A stretch of DNA of 64,000 nucleotides from contig OY992539.1 in assembly GCA_963921195.1 (NCBI GenBank), positions 215,060,314 to 215,124,313 on the forward strand. Direction: 5' to 3'. Shown here piece by piece: positions 44,755 to 54,779 of this stretch. A program made the position numbers and the translations under genes. The stretch is from Pegoplata infirma. Its lineage: Eukaryota; Arthropoda; Insecta; Diptera; Anthomyiidae. The first letter of the stretch is position 1. Each line of letters opens with the position of its first letter. The notes under the pieces are model-generated. The model was not told where the DNA came from. It saw only the letters and a list, made by a program, of their open reading frames with translations, and did no database searches.

Positions 44755-45065
44755 AATTTTTATTAAAAAATAAAAATGGTTTTCTTCGACCTTTAAAATA
44801 TTGTATTTTAAGTAGGTCTATTCAAGCTCGAGGTCATTATTTCCTTTACTAATTAAAGTTATGATATTCTCATAGAATAATTTTCAGAAAATATTTTTTT
44901 TGTTTTAAATTTATTTATGTTTAGCATTTTTACAAGACTTAGTCGACATGTGTTTCGGAATTTGTCAGATTTCATTGTCAAGACTATTTAGCATATAAAA
45001 ACCCTATAATACAAAAGCAGTGGAAATTTAAATGACAAATCGGTAATGTTCAAACTAAAATATTA
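44755..45065 (-). repeat. CTCGAG-family repeat
   Basis: Complement of GGTCGAAGAAAACCATTTTT, CTCGAGC, TATGAGAATATCATAACTTT and TTGACAATGAAATCTGACAA. First of the two copies in the tandem duplication. Confidence 0.85.
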
Positions 45066-45083
45066 ATACGTACTTACATATAT

Positions 45084-45620
45084 CACCGTCCGACGAAAAT
45101 GAAAAAAAATCGCTGGAAACAAAAAATTATGGCTAAAAAATTTCAATTAAATCTATTGATCAACAAAATTTAAATGAGTCAATTTAAATGAGTTAATTAT
45201 TGTTTTGATCAACATTTTTGTTATTTTCTTTAACTATCAAATTACAAATTTTCAACATACCAGATTTTTTTTCGCTTTAATTTATTTGAATACATTAATT
45301 CAAAAATATACTTTATACTAGGGTTTCACTTTTTTTTTTATTGTCGGCAACATATTGGAAAGCAAAAAATATGAATTTCTTCCTAATTTTTCCATAAGCT
45401 TGAAATTCATTTGTTAAATCAATCATTATTTTAATTGACTTTAAATAAAAAATTGATCAAATTTTTAATCAAAATCGAAAAAATGATTAATTGAAATAAA
45501 AATCTATTAATCATTTACAATTTGATGATTGATATAACAATTTTCTTTATCGGGGGAGCTTCAATTAAAAAATTAATTGAATCCGCGTTTTTGTTGATTG
45601 ACTTTCGTTTTCAATTCTTT
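45084..45620. mobile_element. fragment with a CACCGTCCGACG end plus AATTGATTAA-rich DNA
   Basis: Begins CACCGTCCGACGAAAATGAA, the left end of the family at 35790 and 46814, but no matching right end follows. Continues as TTGATCAACAAAATTT-type palindromic words and ends GTTTTCAATTCTTTCTGTGC, like the right end of the element at 29858. A recombinant of two elements. Confidence 0.55.
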
Positions 45621-45628
45621 CTGTGCGG

Positions 45629-46282
45629 CTGTCCATCTATCGGTTTAAGCACGATACAGGTCGCAATTTTCAATCAATTGACTTGAAATTTGAAACTTAA
45701 GCATCTTTTGGCCCAAGGACGAAGCCTATTGAAATTGAAGAAAATCGGTCCATGTTAAGACCTAGCCCCCATACAAACGCCTCCTTTGGATTCGGCTTAA
45801 ATGACTCTAATAACCGTATTATAACAGATATCGCTTTGAAATTTAGCAGGTAAACAAATTTTGTATGCACAAATCAATTCAATTTTCAAAGGAATCGGGT
45901 CAGTCCTTCTGGTAGTCCCCATAACACCCTCCCGATATTCACACAATTCCCTCAAAATTCCTAAAAATGGAAATATTTGATAAAAATTTTATTTTTAGGT
46001 GTTAAACGTGCACTTTAGTAATCAAATCGGATTATAATTGGACCATTTTTGGACTTAATCCCCCATATAAATATTTTGACCGATTTTCAGTTAAATCGGT
46101 CTATTGACAAAAAAATAAACCAATTCCACTAAAATTTGATCTGTGTGTTTTTTACACCAAATAAAGATCTAACAAAAGACAGATCCAATCGGTCCATGTT
46201 TGGACTTGGGACCCATTTTCCAGAAAACACTGGTGTAGGGTATCATATGGTCGGTCTTGACCGACTATAACTTTTTTACTTG
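45629..46282 (+). mobile_element. mini-me-like element (type B), head truncated
   Basis: Starts at CTGTCCATCTATCGGTTTAA, then the same body and tail as 43715-44521 (GGTGTAGGGTATCATATGGT, CGGTCTTGACCGACTATAAC, TTTTTTACTTG). The copy boundary coincides with the join to the preceding CTTTCTGTG end. Confidence 0.88.
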
Positions 46283-46499
46283 TTTTATGTGTTGTACTGT
46301 GTAATTTTTTAAAAAACAAGTTAACATTGTTAAATTCGGCTGTGCTGAATTTTTTATACCTTTCAAAATGTTAAAAAAAATATTTTTTTTTTTTTGCTGG
46401 GTCGTTTTTCCTTTTTTGGGGTAGCTGGGGCGGTAAGAGACATCTTAACCCAGACTGTGACGGGAGACGCTGTGGGATTAATGTTGGAAAATTGATTTA

Positions 46500-46795
46500 T
46501 TCAAATTTTGACCAATTTTTATTCAAAAATAAAAATGGTTTTCTTCGACCTTCAAGCTCGAGGTCATTATTTCCTTTACTAATTAAAACTTTGATATTTT
46601 CGTAGAATAATTTCCACGAAAATTATTTTTTGGTTTTAAATTTATTTATGTTCGTCATTATTGCAAGACTTAGTCGACACGTGTTTCGGAATTTGTCAGA
46701 TTCCATTGTTAAGACTATTTAGCAAACATAAAAACCCTATAATACAAATAGCAAAGGAAATTTAAATGACAAATCGCGAATGTTCAAACTAAAAT
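46500..46795 (-). repeat. CTCGAG-family repeat, second copy in the duplication
   Basis: CAAGCTCGAGGTCATTATTT, TTAGTCGACACGTGTTTCGG, AATTTGTCAGATTCCATTGT, then GACAAATCGCGAATG. Matches 44755-45065 apart from a deletion near CTTCGACCTTCAAGCTC. Confidence 0.85.
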
Positions 46796-46813
46796 ATTAA
46801 TATGTTCTTATAG

Positions 46814-48085
46814 CACCGTCCGACGAAAATTAAAAAAAAACAAGTAAGAAAATTATAGTCGGTCAAGACCGACCATATAATACCCTACACCAGAGTTTCC
46901 CGGAAAATGGGTCCTATGGACAGATTAGATCTATATTTTGTCAAATCTTTAAAAAGTGTAAAAAACACTCACAAATAGAATTTGAGTGAAATAGGCTTCT
47001 ATTTGTTGACAATAGACCGCTTTAACTGATTATGGGTCGAAATTTTCACAAGGGGCCTGAGTCCAAAACTGGTCCGATGATTATCAGGTTTGATAGGGTT
47101 ATTAAGGTACGTGTTTAACATTTTCTATTTTCATGAAATTTGAGAGATTTATGTGAAAATCGGGAAGGTGGTTTGTATGGGGGCTACAAGAAGAACTGGT
47201 CCGATTTCTTTGAAATTCGGAATGGTGATTTGTGAAGTCAAAAAGATACCTATTATAATACGGTTATTAGAGTCATTTGAGCTAAAACTAAAGAGGACCT
47301 TTGTATGGGGGCTAGGTCTAAATATGGACCGATTTTTTCCAATTTCAATAGGCTTCGTCCTTGGGCCAAGAGAGACTTAAGTTTCAAATTTCAAGTCAAT
47401 TAAATAAAAATCGACTCAGAAAGTCATTCTGAGTCGATCGGTATACTTGAAGGTAGGTCTAGGACTAATATTTCGGGTAGCTACAAACATCAGCACAAAC
47501 TCATTATACCCTGTACCACAGAGTGGTGTAGGGTATAAAAAATCGTTCAATACGATTTGGATAAAGTATGTTTGAAACTAGAGACAAAATGTAGAAAAAC
47601 TGCATTTACAGTTTTTCTTTTCGTGATCCTGTTTCCTTTTAAAAGGACTTCAAAGTTTTAGAGGACTAAATTTTTTAAAATTAATTAAAATTTTTATTTT
47701 ATTAATTTTACATATCAGGAAAAAGGAGATAAGTTACGTCCTTTCAAAAATTTATCCTTCAATATCATTCAAAATTTTCAACAAAATATGTTGATAAAGT
47801 TTTCAAATGACTTTATTTACATCCTTTTAACCTTATATGACAAAATAAAAAATGAAAAAATTAGGGGAGATCCTCAACTTTCATTTGCCATCACAAGTGT
47901 CATCCTAAGACAAGTAAAAATATTTAAAAAATATTTAAAAAACATATCCTTTAAAACTTCGAAGTCCTTTTAAAAGGAAACAGGATCACAAAATGAAAAA
48001 CTGTTAATGCATTTTTACTCCATTTGATCTCTACTTTCAGACGTATAACATCCGGTTCATGTGTTATATTGGCTGTCGGACGGTG
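46814..48085. mobile_element. CACCGTCCGAC foldback element carrying a mini-me insertion
   Basis: Left end CACCGTCCGACGAAAATTAA, right end complement of CACCGTCCGACAGCCAATAT. After the nested mini-me (46841-47537) the rest is a palindrome: CTGTTTCCTTTTAAAAGGAC and TTCAAAGTTTTAGAGGA (47627) against complements at 47950-47990. Flanks TAG and ATA do not match, so ends may be recombined. Half copy at 60108. Confidence 0.8.
46841..47537 (-). mobile_element. mini-me/DINE-like element (type B), full length
   Basis: Minus strand: head TATACCCTACACCACTCTGT, body CTTAAGTCTCTC and ATAGGTATCTTTTTGAC, tail GGTGTAGGGTATTATATGGT, CGGTCTTGACCGACTATAAT, TTTCTTACTTG. Inserted in an A-run of the host element. 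The uninterrupted host sequence, AAAAAAAATCGCTGG, is at 45101. The long frame at 47153-47380 is a chance reading of the body. Confidence 0.88.
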
Positions 48086-48087
48086 AT

Positions 48088-48215
48088 ATCATAGTTTTAA
48101 GTAGTAAAGAAAATAATGACCTCGAGCTAGAATAAAAATACTCAAAAATATAATATTTTAAAGGTCGAATAAAACAATTTTTTAATAAAAATTAATCACA
48201 ATTAGTCTATAAAAG
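48088..48215 (+). repeat. CTCGAG-family repeat fragment
   Basis: ATCATAGTTTTAAGTAGTAA, AATGACCTCGAGCTAGAATA, TATAATATTTTAAAGGTCGA, ATAAAACAATTTTTT. Confidence 0.85.
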
Positions 48216-49980
48216 TATTTTATTTTCCAGTTCGCACACAAGCCCATTTACAATTAACTCAATCTGGATGCTAGCAAGCTTAAATTAATTCTTTATAAAT
48301 TAGCTACAAAGCATGTTTTACTAAAGTACTCGCTTTATTAATGGTTTGTAAACATTGTCTTTCGCAAATTGTTTTCTGCCGGACGATTTCAGGAGGAGAT
48401 TTAATAAGGGTGTCTAAAATTCGTTGCAATTTAGTTTTTGTATAACTTTTACTTTTTTCCAAAATAAAAAACAAAACTTAAGACTAAAAAAATTATTGCT
48501 ACTTATAACAAAACAAAAACTTTTTTATTCTACATTTTTTTCCAACCAAACTAAAGTAGCAGTATTTGTGCAATGAAGTTTAATGAAACTTTTTGTATAG
48601 TTTTTAAACGTGATTCGTGTACAAATTGCTGGTTCTAGCAAAATTTTTTTTCATAAAAAAATTTTTAACAAAAGCCAATTTTTTTTTTGTCTAAAACTTA
48701 AGCGATAGACACTAATAAATTAAGGGAAAATATAAAAAAAAAACGGAAAAAATTTTTAGTCTATGAGAAGAAAAGTTAAATATAATTATGCGAGTTACAG
48801 TTTTTTTTTTTTGATTTTCTTTAAGGTAATAAAGAAAATTTACAATAAAGAATATCTAGGAAGTTATTTTTGTTATAATTTAATGAAATTTTAATTTTTA
48901 ATATTTGTGTCTATTACACTGTCATTTTATTTTTTTAGGTAACTTGGATATTAAGTTGATTTGCATTATGAAAGACAAAAGAAATGCTGGAAAAGTTTTT
49001 AAAAAGAAAACGGAAAGCGTAACTGAAGAAAAGCAGTAAAAAAAGTTTTGAAATTTATAGCAAAAGTAAGATTTTTTTGTTATATTTTAAACAGTTTTTT
49101 ACAAATAACCATAAGATTAACAATGCTTTAGTAAATAAACGCCAAAAAGTATACTTTAAAAATATTGCTAAAACTAAAAAAGACAAAAACCACTATAAAA
49201 TCTTTGAGTGACTATATTATTGATGACTTAAAAAATCATAAATTTTTAATTGTATCATATTTATATTATGCACATAACTAAGGCAACAGAAAACTAGCAG
49301 TTATGAATTTATTTTGTGGCCTAAAACTATGCAACACCATATTTGAAACAGTAGTCAGAAATTAGAAATTTAATACAATTTTGAAGAATTGTTCTGATTT
49401 TCTTCTCTTGAAGGTTTTAAGATGTGTTACTTTAGCTTAAAACATTTGCTTTCATTTATTTAATTTTACGAAACACTTATTTAACACTTATAGCATAATT
49501 TCAGGCCTTAAAATAAATTTATAACTACTAGTTTTCTGTTGCTCTACACATAACATTAAATAGTTCATTAAATTCCTATTCATACTAAAATGTTCGCCTA
49601 TAAGTATGCTTCAAAAACATAGTTTAATAAAAACCTCAAAAGTATGCTAAACAATTTATTTAATTTAGTAAAAATAAATACAATTGTTTATTTAATTAAG
49701 AATTAATGATTAAATCAACATATAAATCTTAATTAAATAATGAAAAAATTGACATAAAAGAAAATGACATGTTATAATTTGTACGAGTTCTATTTTTAGA
49801 AATTTCTTTTCCCAATCTAAAATACACTTATTAGTAAATTCGTTATCAGAATCATGGAACACTGTTTTGCAGATTATCAAACATTTTTTTTTAATGTCTA
49901 TTTTCATGATGATACATGTTAATATTTTGCTTACTTATTATCCTTCAAACTTAGACTAAAATCAATATTTTACAACTTGT
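48216..49980. other. long unclassified AT-rich stretch with GCATACTTWTAGG motifs
   Basis: Near 48250-48310 a fragment (TTTACAATTAACTCAATCTG, AAGCTTAAATTAATTCTTT) is a decayed arm of the Tc1/mariner-like family. Motif copies: GCATAATTTCAGGC at 49491, minus-strand GAAGCATACTTATAGGCG at 49594-49611, and TAGCATACTTTTGAGG at 49634-49649. No gene. The 65-codon minus-strand frame at 49710-49907 has no domain. Confidence 0.5.
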
Positions 49981-50567
49981 TATAACCTACACTATTCTGT
50001 GGTACAGGGTATAATGAGTTTTTGCTGATGTTTGAAACAACCTGAAATTTTGGTTCAAGTCTAACCTTCAAGTTATAGATTTGGGAATGATTATATTGCC
50101 CGTATTATAATAGTTATAATATGGGCAGTTGAACGTATTTCGTATATCATCATTTCAAATTTTAAAGGAATCGGACTAGTCATACGTAGGCCCCATACAA
50201 ACTAACCTCCAGAATTTCACAAAAATCTCTAAAAATTCATGAAAAATATTAATTATTTAATTAAAATTTTGTTTGTAAGTTTTAAACGTGAACTTTGGTA
50301 ATCTTATCAAATCAGATTATTATTAGACCATTTTTGTACTCAGTCCCTTTTTAAAATTTTTAACCGATATTCAATTAAATCGGTCTATAACAACAAAAAT
50401 AAGTCCATTTCGCTTAAATTTGGTCTGTGTAAGTTTTTTAAACTATTTAAAGATCTACCAAAAGGTAGATCTAATCGGTCCATATTTGGACTTGTGATCG
50501 ATTTTCCGGAAAATACTGATGTAGGGAATTATATGGTCGGTCTTGACCGAATTTATTTTCTTATTTG
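49981..50567 (+). mobile_element. mini-me-like element (type B), decayed
   Basis: Head TATAACCTACACTATTCTGT, GGTACAGGGTATAATGAGTT, body TATTATAATAGTTATAATAT and CCCCATACAAACTAACCTCC, tail GATGTAGGGAATTATATGGT, CGGTCTTGACCGAATTTATT. Many substitutions and no (GTCY)n remains, so an old copy. Confidence 0.8.
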
Positions 50568-51060
50568 TTTTATATTTACAAAAGTTTGATTTTTTTTTTT
50601 TCAAATGCAAGAATAATTGCCGAAATACTAATTAATCTCAAAGGCCGAATCTGCAAGCGAATATTCGGTTGGTCCAAACTAATTAACAACAAGAAACAAT
50701 GTGAACTTTTCATTATTGCTTTTGCAACTAAAGAATGAGGAAAAACTGCAAACACTTGATCCCCCAAAAGACTAAAAATATCCAAAATAACAATTTGTGT
50801 CAAAAGATTGGAAAAAACACCAAATGATGACCGTTTTAACAATCAGGGACATTTTTTTGTGAGGGGGGGGGGGGGGGGGCGGGGGGTCGGCAGATGTCAT
50901 TGGAGGTCACTTTCCCAGTCTTGGTTTTTGTTTACAAATTCATTAATTATACGTGATACAATTTTATAATTATTTAAATATTTTTTTTAATATCCACTCC
51001 CACAAAAAGGGGGCGGACCAAAAAAAAAAATATTTCGAGCTCTTTTATTTTGGACTTGGT
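50568..51060. other. unclassified DNA containing a 17-G tract
   Basis: Holds a run of 17 G (50863-50879), a C, then six G, followed by GGTCGGCAGATGTCATTGGA. No gene: the 88-codon minus-strand frame at 50576-50842 has no domain. Confidence 0.55.
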
Positions 51061-51156
51061 CGTACCTTTTACAGACGGACACAGGGACGGAAGGACATCG
51101 CTAGAATTTCAAAGTGACAAAGTGAGTGTACCCCCATACTGTGGTTGGAGGGTGTA
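51061..51156 (-). mobile_element. mini-me-like head fragment
   Basis: Minus strand TACACCCTCCAACCACAGTA, TGGGGGTACACTCACTTTGT, then TCTAGCGATGTCCTTCCGTC. Part of the head between TTTGTC and TCTAGCG is deleted. Preceded (51000-51015) by CCACTCCCACAAAAAGGGGG, resembling 7481-7505. Confidence 0.75.
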
Positions 51157-51282
51157 AAAAAGTTAAATTTGTCTAGGATGAATCTATGAATCTATTCTCT
51201 CAATGATTGACTTTTTTTTAGCTTTTTTGTCTAGAAAAAATTTTTGTCTAAAAAAAATATTTGTGTGGTCTTTAAAAGAATG

Positions 51283-52505
51283 TTAAGTGGACTTAGCACA
51301 TTTTATTTAACAATGTGGACTTAGCACTTTTAGATATTAAAACGAAATAAAATCATTAACATTTTTCTATAAATGATGAACTTTTACTATATCTTACTGC
51401 CTCAAAATCTGCATTTAAAAAAAATGTGGACTTAGCCCCTTTGCACTTAAAGCTAATAATATATGCTCTACAAAGTACCAGAAAATGTCAATTAGAGCTG
51501 CATTTTTTTATCCGATTTTGAACGTCTGGCAAAATTAAAACTAGGCCTTAAACTTACGTGGTACAAATTTGAGGCTAATCGGATTAAATTATCCCGTGGC
51601 GCCCCGTGATCAAAGTTAAGGATTTTTAAAAATTAAAAAAAAATACGCCTTGCGAATTTTTATGCACTGAACACGGATATCAAAAAAAATGTAAAATCGG
51701 TCACAATGTTTCGATATATATCTGTTTGAAATTTGGCAAAATGGCGGGTTTTCCTACGCGCAAGAAATTTTCAAAATTTTTTTCCCTTGACACCATTCGA
51801 TAAAAGTTTTTGATTTTTGGAAAATTTTCACTAACATTTTTAGTGATTTAAAAATAAAAAAAATATCTTGCTATACATTATTTTAAATAATTTTGACATG
51901 CATAATATGAATATCAAAGAATTTCAGAAATCGGTTAAACGGTTTTTGAGATATCGCCGTTTAAAATTTGTTATCAAATTTCCAAAAATAGCTATTTTTC
52001 CTTCGTTTAAGAAATTTAAAAAAAATTAATTTAAAAATTAATTTTAAATGAAAGTTTGTCTCCAGCTCTTTGAAAGGGTTAAGGAAAAAATGTTGAGGTT
52101 TTTCTTATATTTTTTGATCGTAGGATAAACCGCAATTTTTGCAATTTTCAAATACCGATATCTCAAAAACCGTTCTACCGAATTTAAACATTTTCTGAAA
52201 TTCGTGTGCAGTGCACCACGTGTTAATTTTATCCGACAAAAACACTTTAAAATATTTTTGTGGTTAAATCAGAAAAAGTAAAAGCTGTTTGTGAAATATT
52301 TATGAGTTTATAGTGGACTTAGCACATTTTTTTAAAAAAGTTGGACTTAGCACTTTTACTGTTTAACAACCAATAAAAACGACATTAATATAAAAGTTTT
52401 TAATATAAATGATGTAGTTTTACTTTTTTTATCTATCAAAATCTGTATTTGAATAAAAATGGACTTAGCACCTTTTGACACTAAGCTAATGTTAAATGCT
52501 GTACA
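51283..52505 (+). repeat. two ~195-bp direct repeats around GATATCGCC body repeats
   Basis: 51283-51475 and 52312-52505 share GTGGACTTAGCACATTTT, TGGACTTAGCACTTTTA, ATAAATGATG, TCAAAATCTG, ATGGACTTAGCACC and TGCTSTAC. Between them are ATCGGTTAAACGGTTTTTGA and AGATATCGCCGTTTAAAATT with an inverted partner at 52140-52180. An LTR-like arrangement, but with no primer-binding site or frame, so plain duplication is as likely. Confidence 0.65.
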
Positions 52506-52967
52506 CTAGGCCGTATCGATTTTTATTATTTTTTTTACTGAAAATGGTCAAACAAATTTCTATTGGGAATCAACATGACCCCATAAAATTTTTGAGGAAA
52601 TCAAAAATTTCCTTCATTTCCTGTATCGCAGTTGGAATTAAAAAGCAACAATTTTTTTGTGCTGGTGGTAATTATTTGGAAAAATAACTTAAGCCTGTCT
52701 AGATAAATACTGGAAATTCATTTTTATTCCCAAGTTATGAGTAATACAAAAACGATAAATCTTAGCTTCATGAGCATTTTCTTCAAGTTAAGCCACTTTA
52801 GAAAATTACGCTATGGTGGACAAACCTTCTGCTGATATTTCAAATAACTCCCCCAAAGTCTTAAAAAATTAAAAAAAAAACCCTTGGACACCCACATCGA
52901 TGGAGGAGCAGAAGGAAATGATTTTCACAAAAGTTTCATGGAGTCATTTTGACTCCCACATAAAAAG
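52506..52967. other. unclassified DNA
   Basis: A 63-codon frame (52496-52687) has no recognisable domain. Nothing else seen. Confidence 0.4.
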
Positions 52968-54186
52968 AATTATTGTTCATAATGAGTCAATGATTATTTC
53001 ATGAGATCAATGATTTTTTTAATAACAGCTATGATTTATTTCATAAAAATTATGAAAAATATCATTGTTTTTATTATTTGCATAAAAATTATTTTCTTCT
53101 TCTGTTCTTCTTATCAAAATTTTTCATATCGTCGAACTATATTCAATAAATGCCAACTCGAAAAAGCTTACTGTTCAGGAGAGCTAAAAAACTAGTTATT
53201 TCGCATATTATTGCAAAAATAAACAATGTACCTTCCACAAGATGGTTTAAATATTCTAAACAATTTTTACCTATGCAAAAATTTTCATATTTTGCACTTG
53301 TTTGCGTATTTTTCAGAGATGGCATTTATTACTATATCAAAAAACAATTATTTTTTTAGAGTTGGCATATTTTGTCGGAAAATAAAAATACATTTTTTTT
53401 GGAAAAATTTTTAAAATTTTTTTTTTTTGGTTTTTGTTATCCTTAGTACGGTAATTGCAAAAACTGAACAAAAAATTAAAAATCTTTGCATATTTTTAAA
53501 AGTTACTAGCTCCGAAAGCCTTTTAATCTCAGGGTGGTCAACTTTGGCACTCTGTAATTCACGCTGTATTGCAATAGGGTCACTCCAAACCAGCTATTTT
53601 GAAAGCTTATATCATTGACTTTATTTGCCCCATTCATAATGTTTCAATTTGATAAATAGTTGGAAAGTTACATAAATATAAGCAATTTTTTTTTTTGCAA
53701 ACACTATTTACCGATATTTTTAAAATGGCAATATCTCGAGAACCAGTCATTAGATATCAAAATCTTTACAAGATTCGTGTTTAGCATGGCAAATGCAATA
53801 AGATATGTGATCTAATTTTTTTTAAAAAAGTTTTTGAAAATTTTTTGGAAATTTACAATGGGAGTTGGCATTTATTTCCACCAAAAAAATATGTACTTTG
53901 AGTTAGCAGAATAACAAAAATGGATGTAAAACGACAACAAATTATTTTTTTGCTCTGAAATTTTTATGGCAGATAGGTATTACATAGGGGAGCTATTTGC
54001 CATCGGAAACTCATTTCCGTCAAATTTGAGTTGGCATATTTTGAATATAGGTTCACGATATATTTTTCATAAATTTTATGAAAAATTTCATTAATACTAA
54101 GAAAAAAATTTATTGGCTCACTTCTAATGAATTTTTCATAGGTTGTATGAATATTTTCATAGCTACAATGAACAAAATTCTTTCAA
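52968..54186. mobile_element. inverted-end element, TTGTTCATAATGA type
   Basis: Left AAAGAATTATTGTTCATAAT and ATTATTTCATGAGATCAATG correspond to the complement at right of GAAAGAATTTTGTTCATTGT and AAATATTCATACAACCTATG. The interior has GAGTTGGCATATTTT-like words at 53350, 53875 and 54025 and a GGCAATATCTCGAGAACC body-repeat copy at 53725. Similar ends form the small hairpin at 4871-5100. Diverged; class unknown. Confidence 0.55.
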
Positions 54187-54779
54187 ATCCCTTTTCATCT
54201 CAAAAAAAAATCGATCATTTGGAGGATACATTTTTAATTTGTCTTTCCGGAGACTTATCCCATTATAAATTTAACCATAGTAGAAGCTACAGCTCACTAT
54301 ATCCAATTCGTTTTAACTCTATTAAGCTTTCAATATACTTAGCAACTAACCGACATACATACAAATTCCAAGAAAAACAATTCTTTGGTTATCAAGTTTA
54401 CAAAACTTTCTTCTCAAAAATCTTTATTAACTTCTGTTAAAGATAAAGTTTTTTATACATATTTTTCTTTCATTCATTATATTCTTGTCATATTTGAATA
54501 GATTTTCTTTTTTTCATTATTCATTTTATCATAATTTTCATCTTCATCATTCAACACTTCCATACTTTATCAAAACTAATTAGCAACATTATATGTTTGT
54601 TTTGACATTCAAACTTATTTGTCTTTATACGGAAAGAAAATGAAATAAATCAAAATCTATTTAAAAAAAGGGTCACAACGAACTAAAATTGCACTAATAT
54701 TATATAGAGGGAAGAGGGGATGACGATGAACTAAAAAAAATATCAGACTGGTACGACAAATTGGTTATATTATTAAGTC
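54187..54779. other. unclassified AT-rich DNA
   Basis: A 120-codon frame (54078-54440) starts inside the preceding element and ends here. It is rich in lysine, asparagine, isoleucine and phenylalanine, matches no family I know and is not called as a gene. Confidence 0.4.

Larger units (their letters stand above)
43870..46830 (+). repeat. ~1.75-kb tandem duplication
   Basis: The stretch from TCGGTTTAAGCACGATACAG (43876) to CACCGTCCGACGAAAAT (45084) is repeated from about 45640 to 46830. Offsets of matching landmarks are 1730-1770 bases. Each copy holds a type-B mini-me tail, GTGTTGTACTGTGTAATTTT, GGGGTAGCTG, GACGGGAGACGCTGTGGGAT-like sequence, and a minus-strand CTCGAG-family repeat. Copy one additionally has the full mini-me head upstream. 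Confidence 0.88.

Noticed and set aside
47153..47380. 75-codon frame with GLGLNMDRFFPIS-like text
   Set aside because: A chance reading on the wrong strand of a mini-me-like body; homologous copies have it interrupted.
51283..52505. LTR retrotransposon
   Set aside because: Direct repeats exist but there is no primer-binding site, polypurine tract, TG/CA ends or coding region between them.
54078..54440. 120-codon frame
   Set aside because: Crosses the boundary of an inverted-end element; AT-driven residue usage and no family resemblance.
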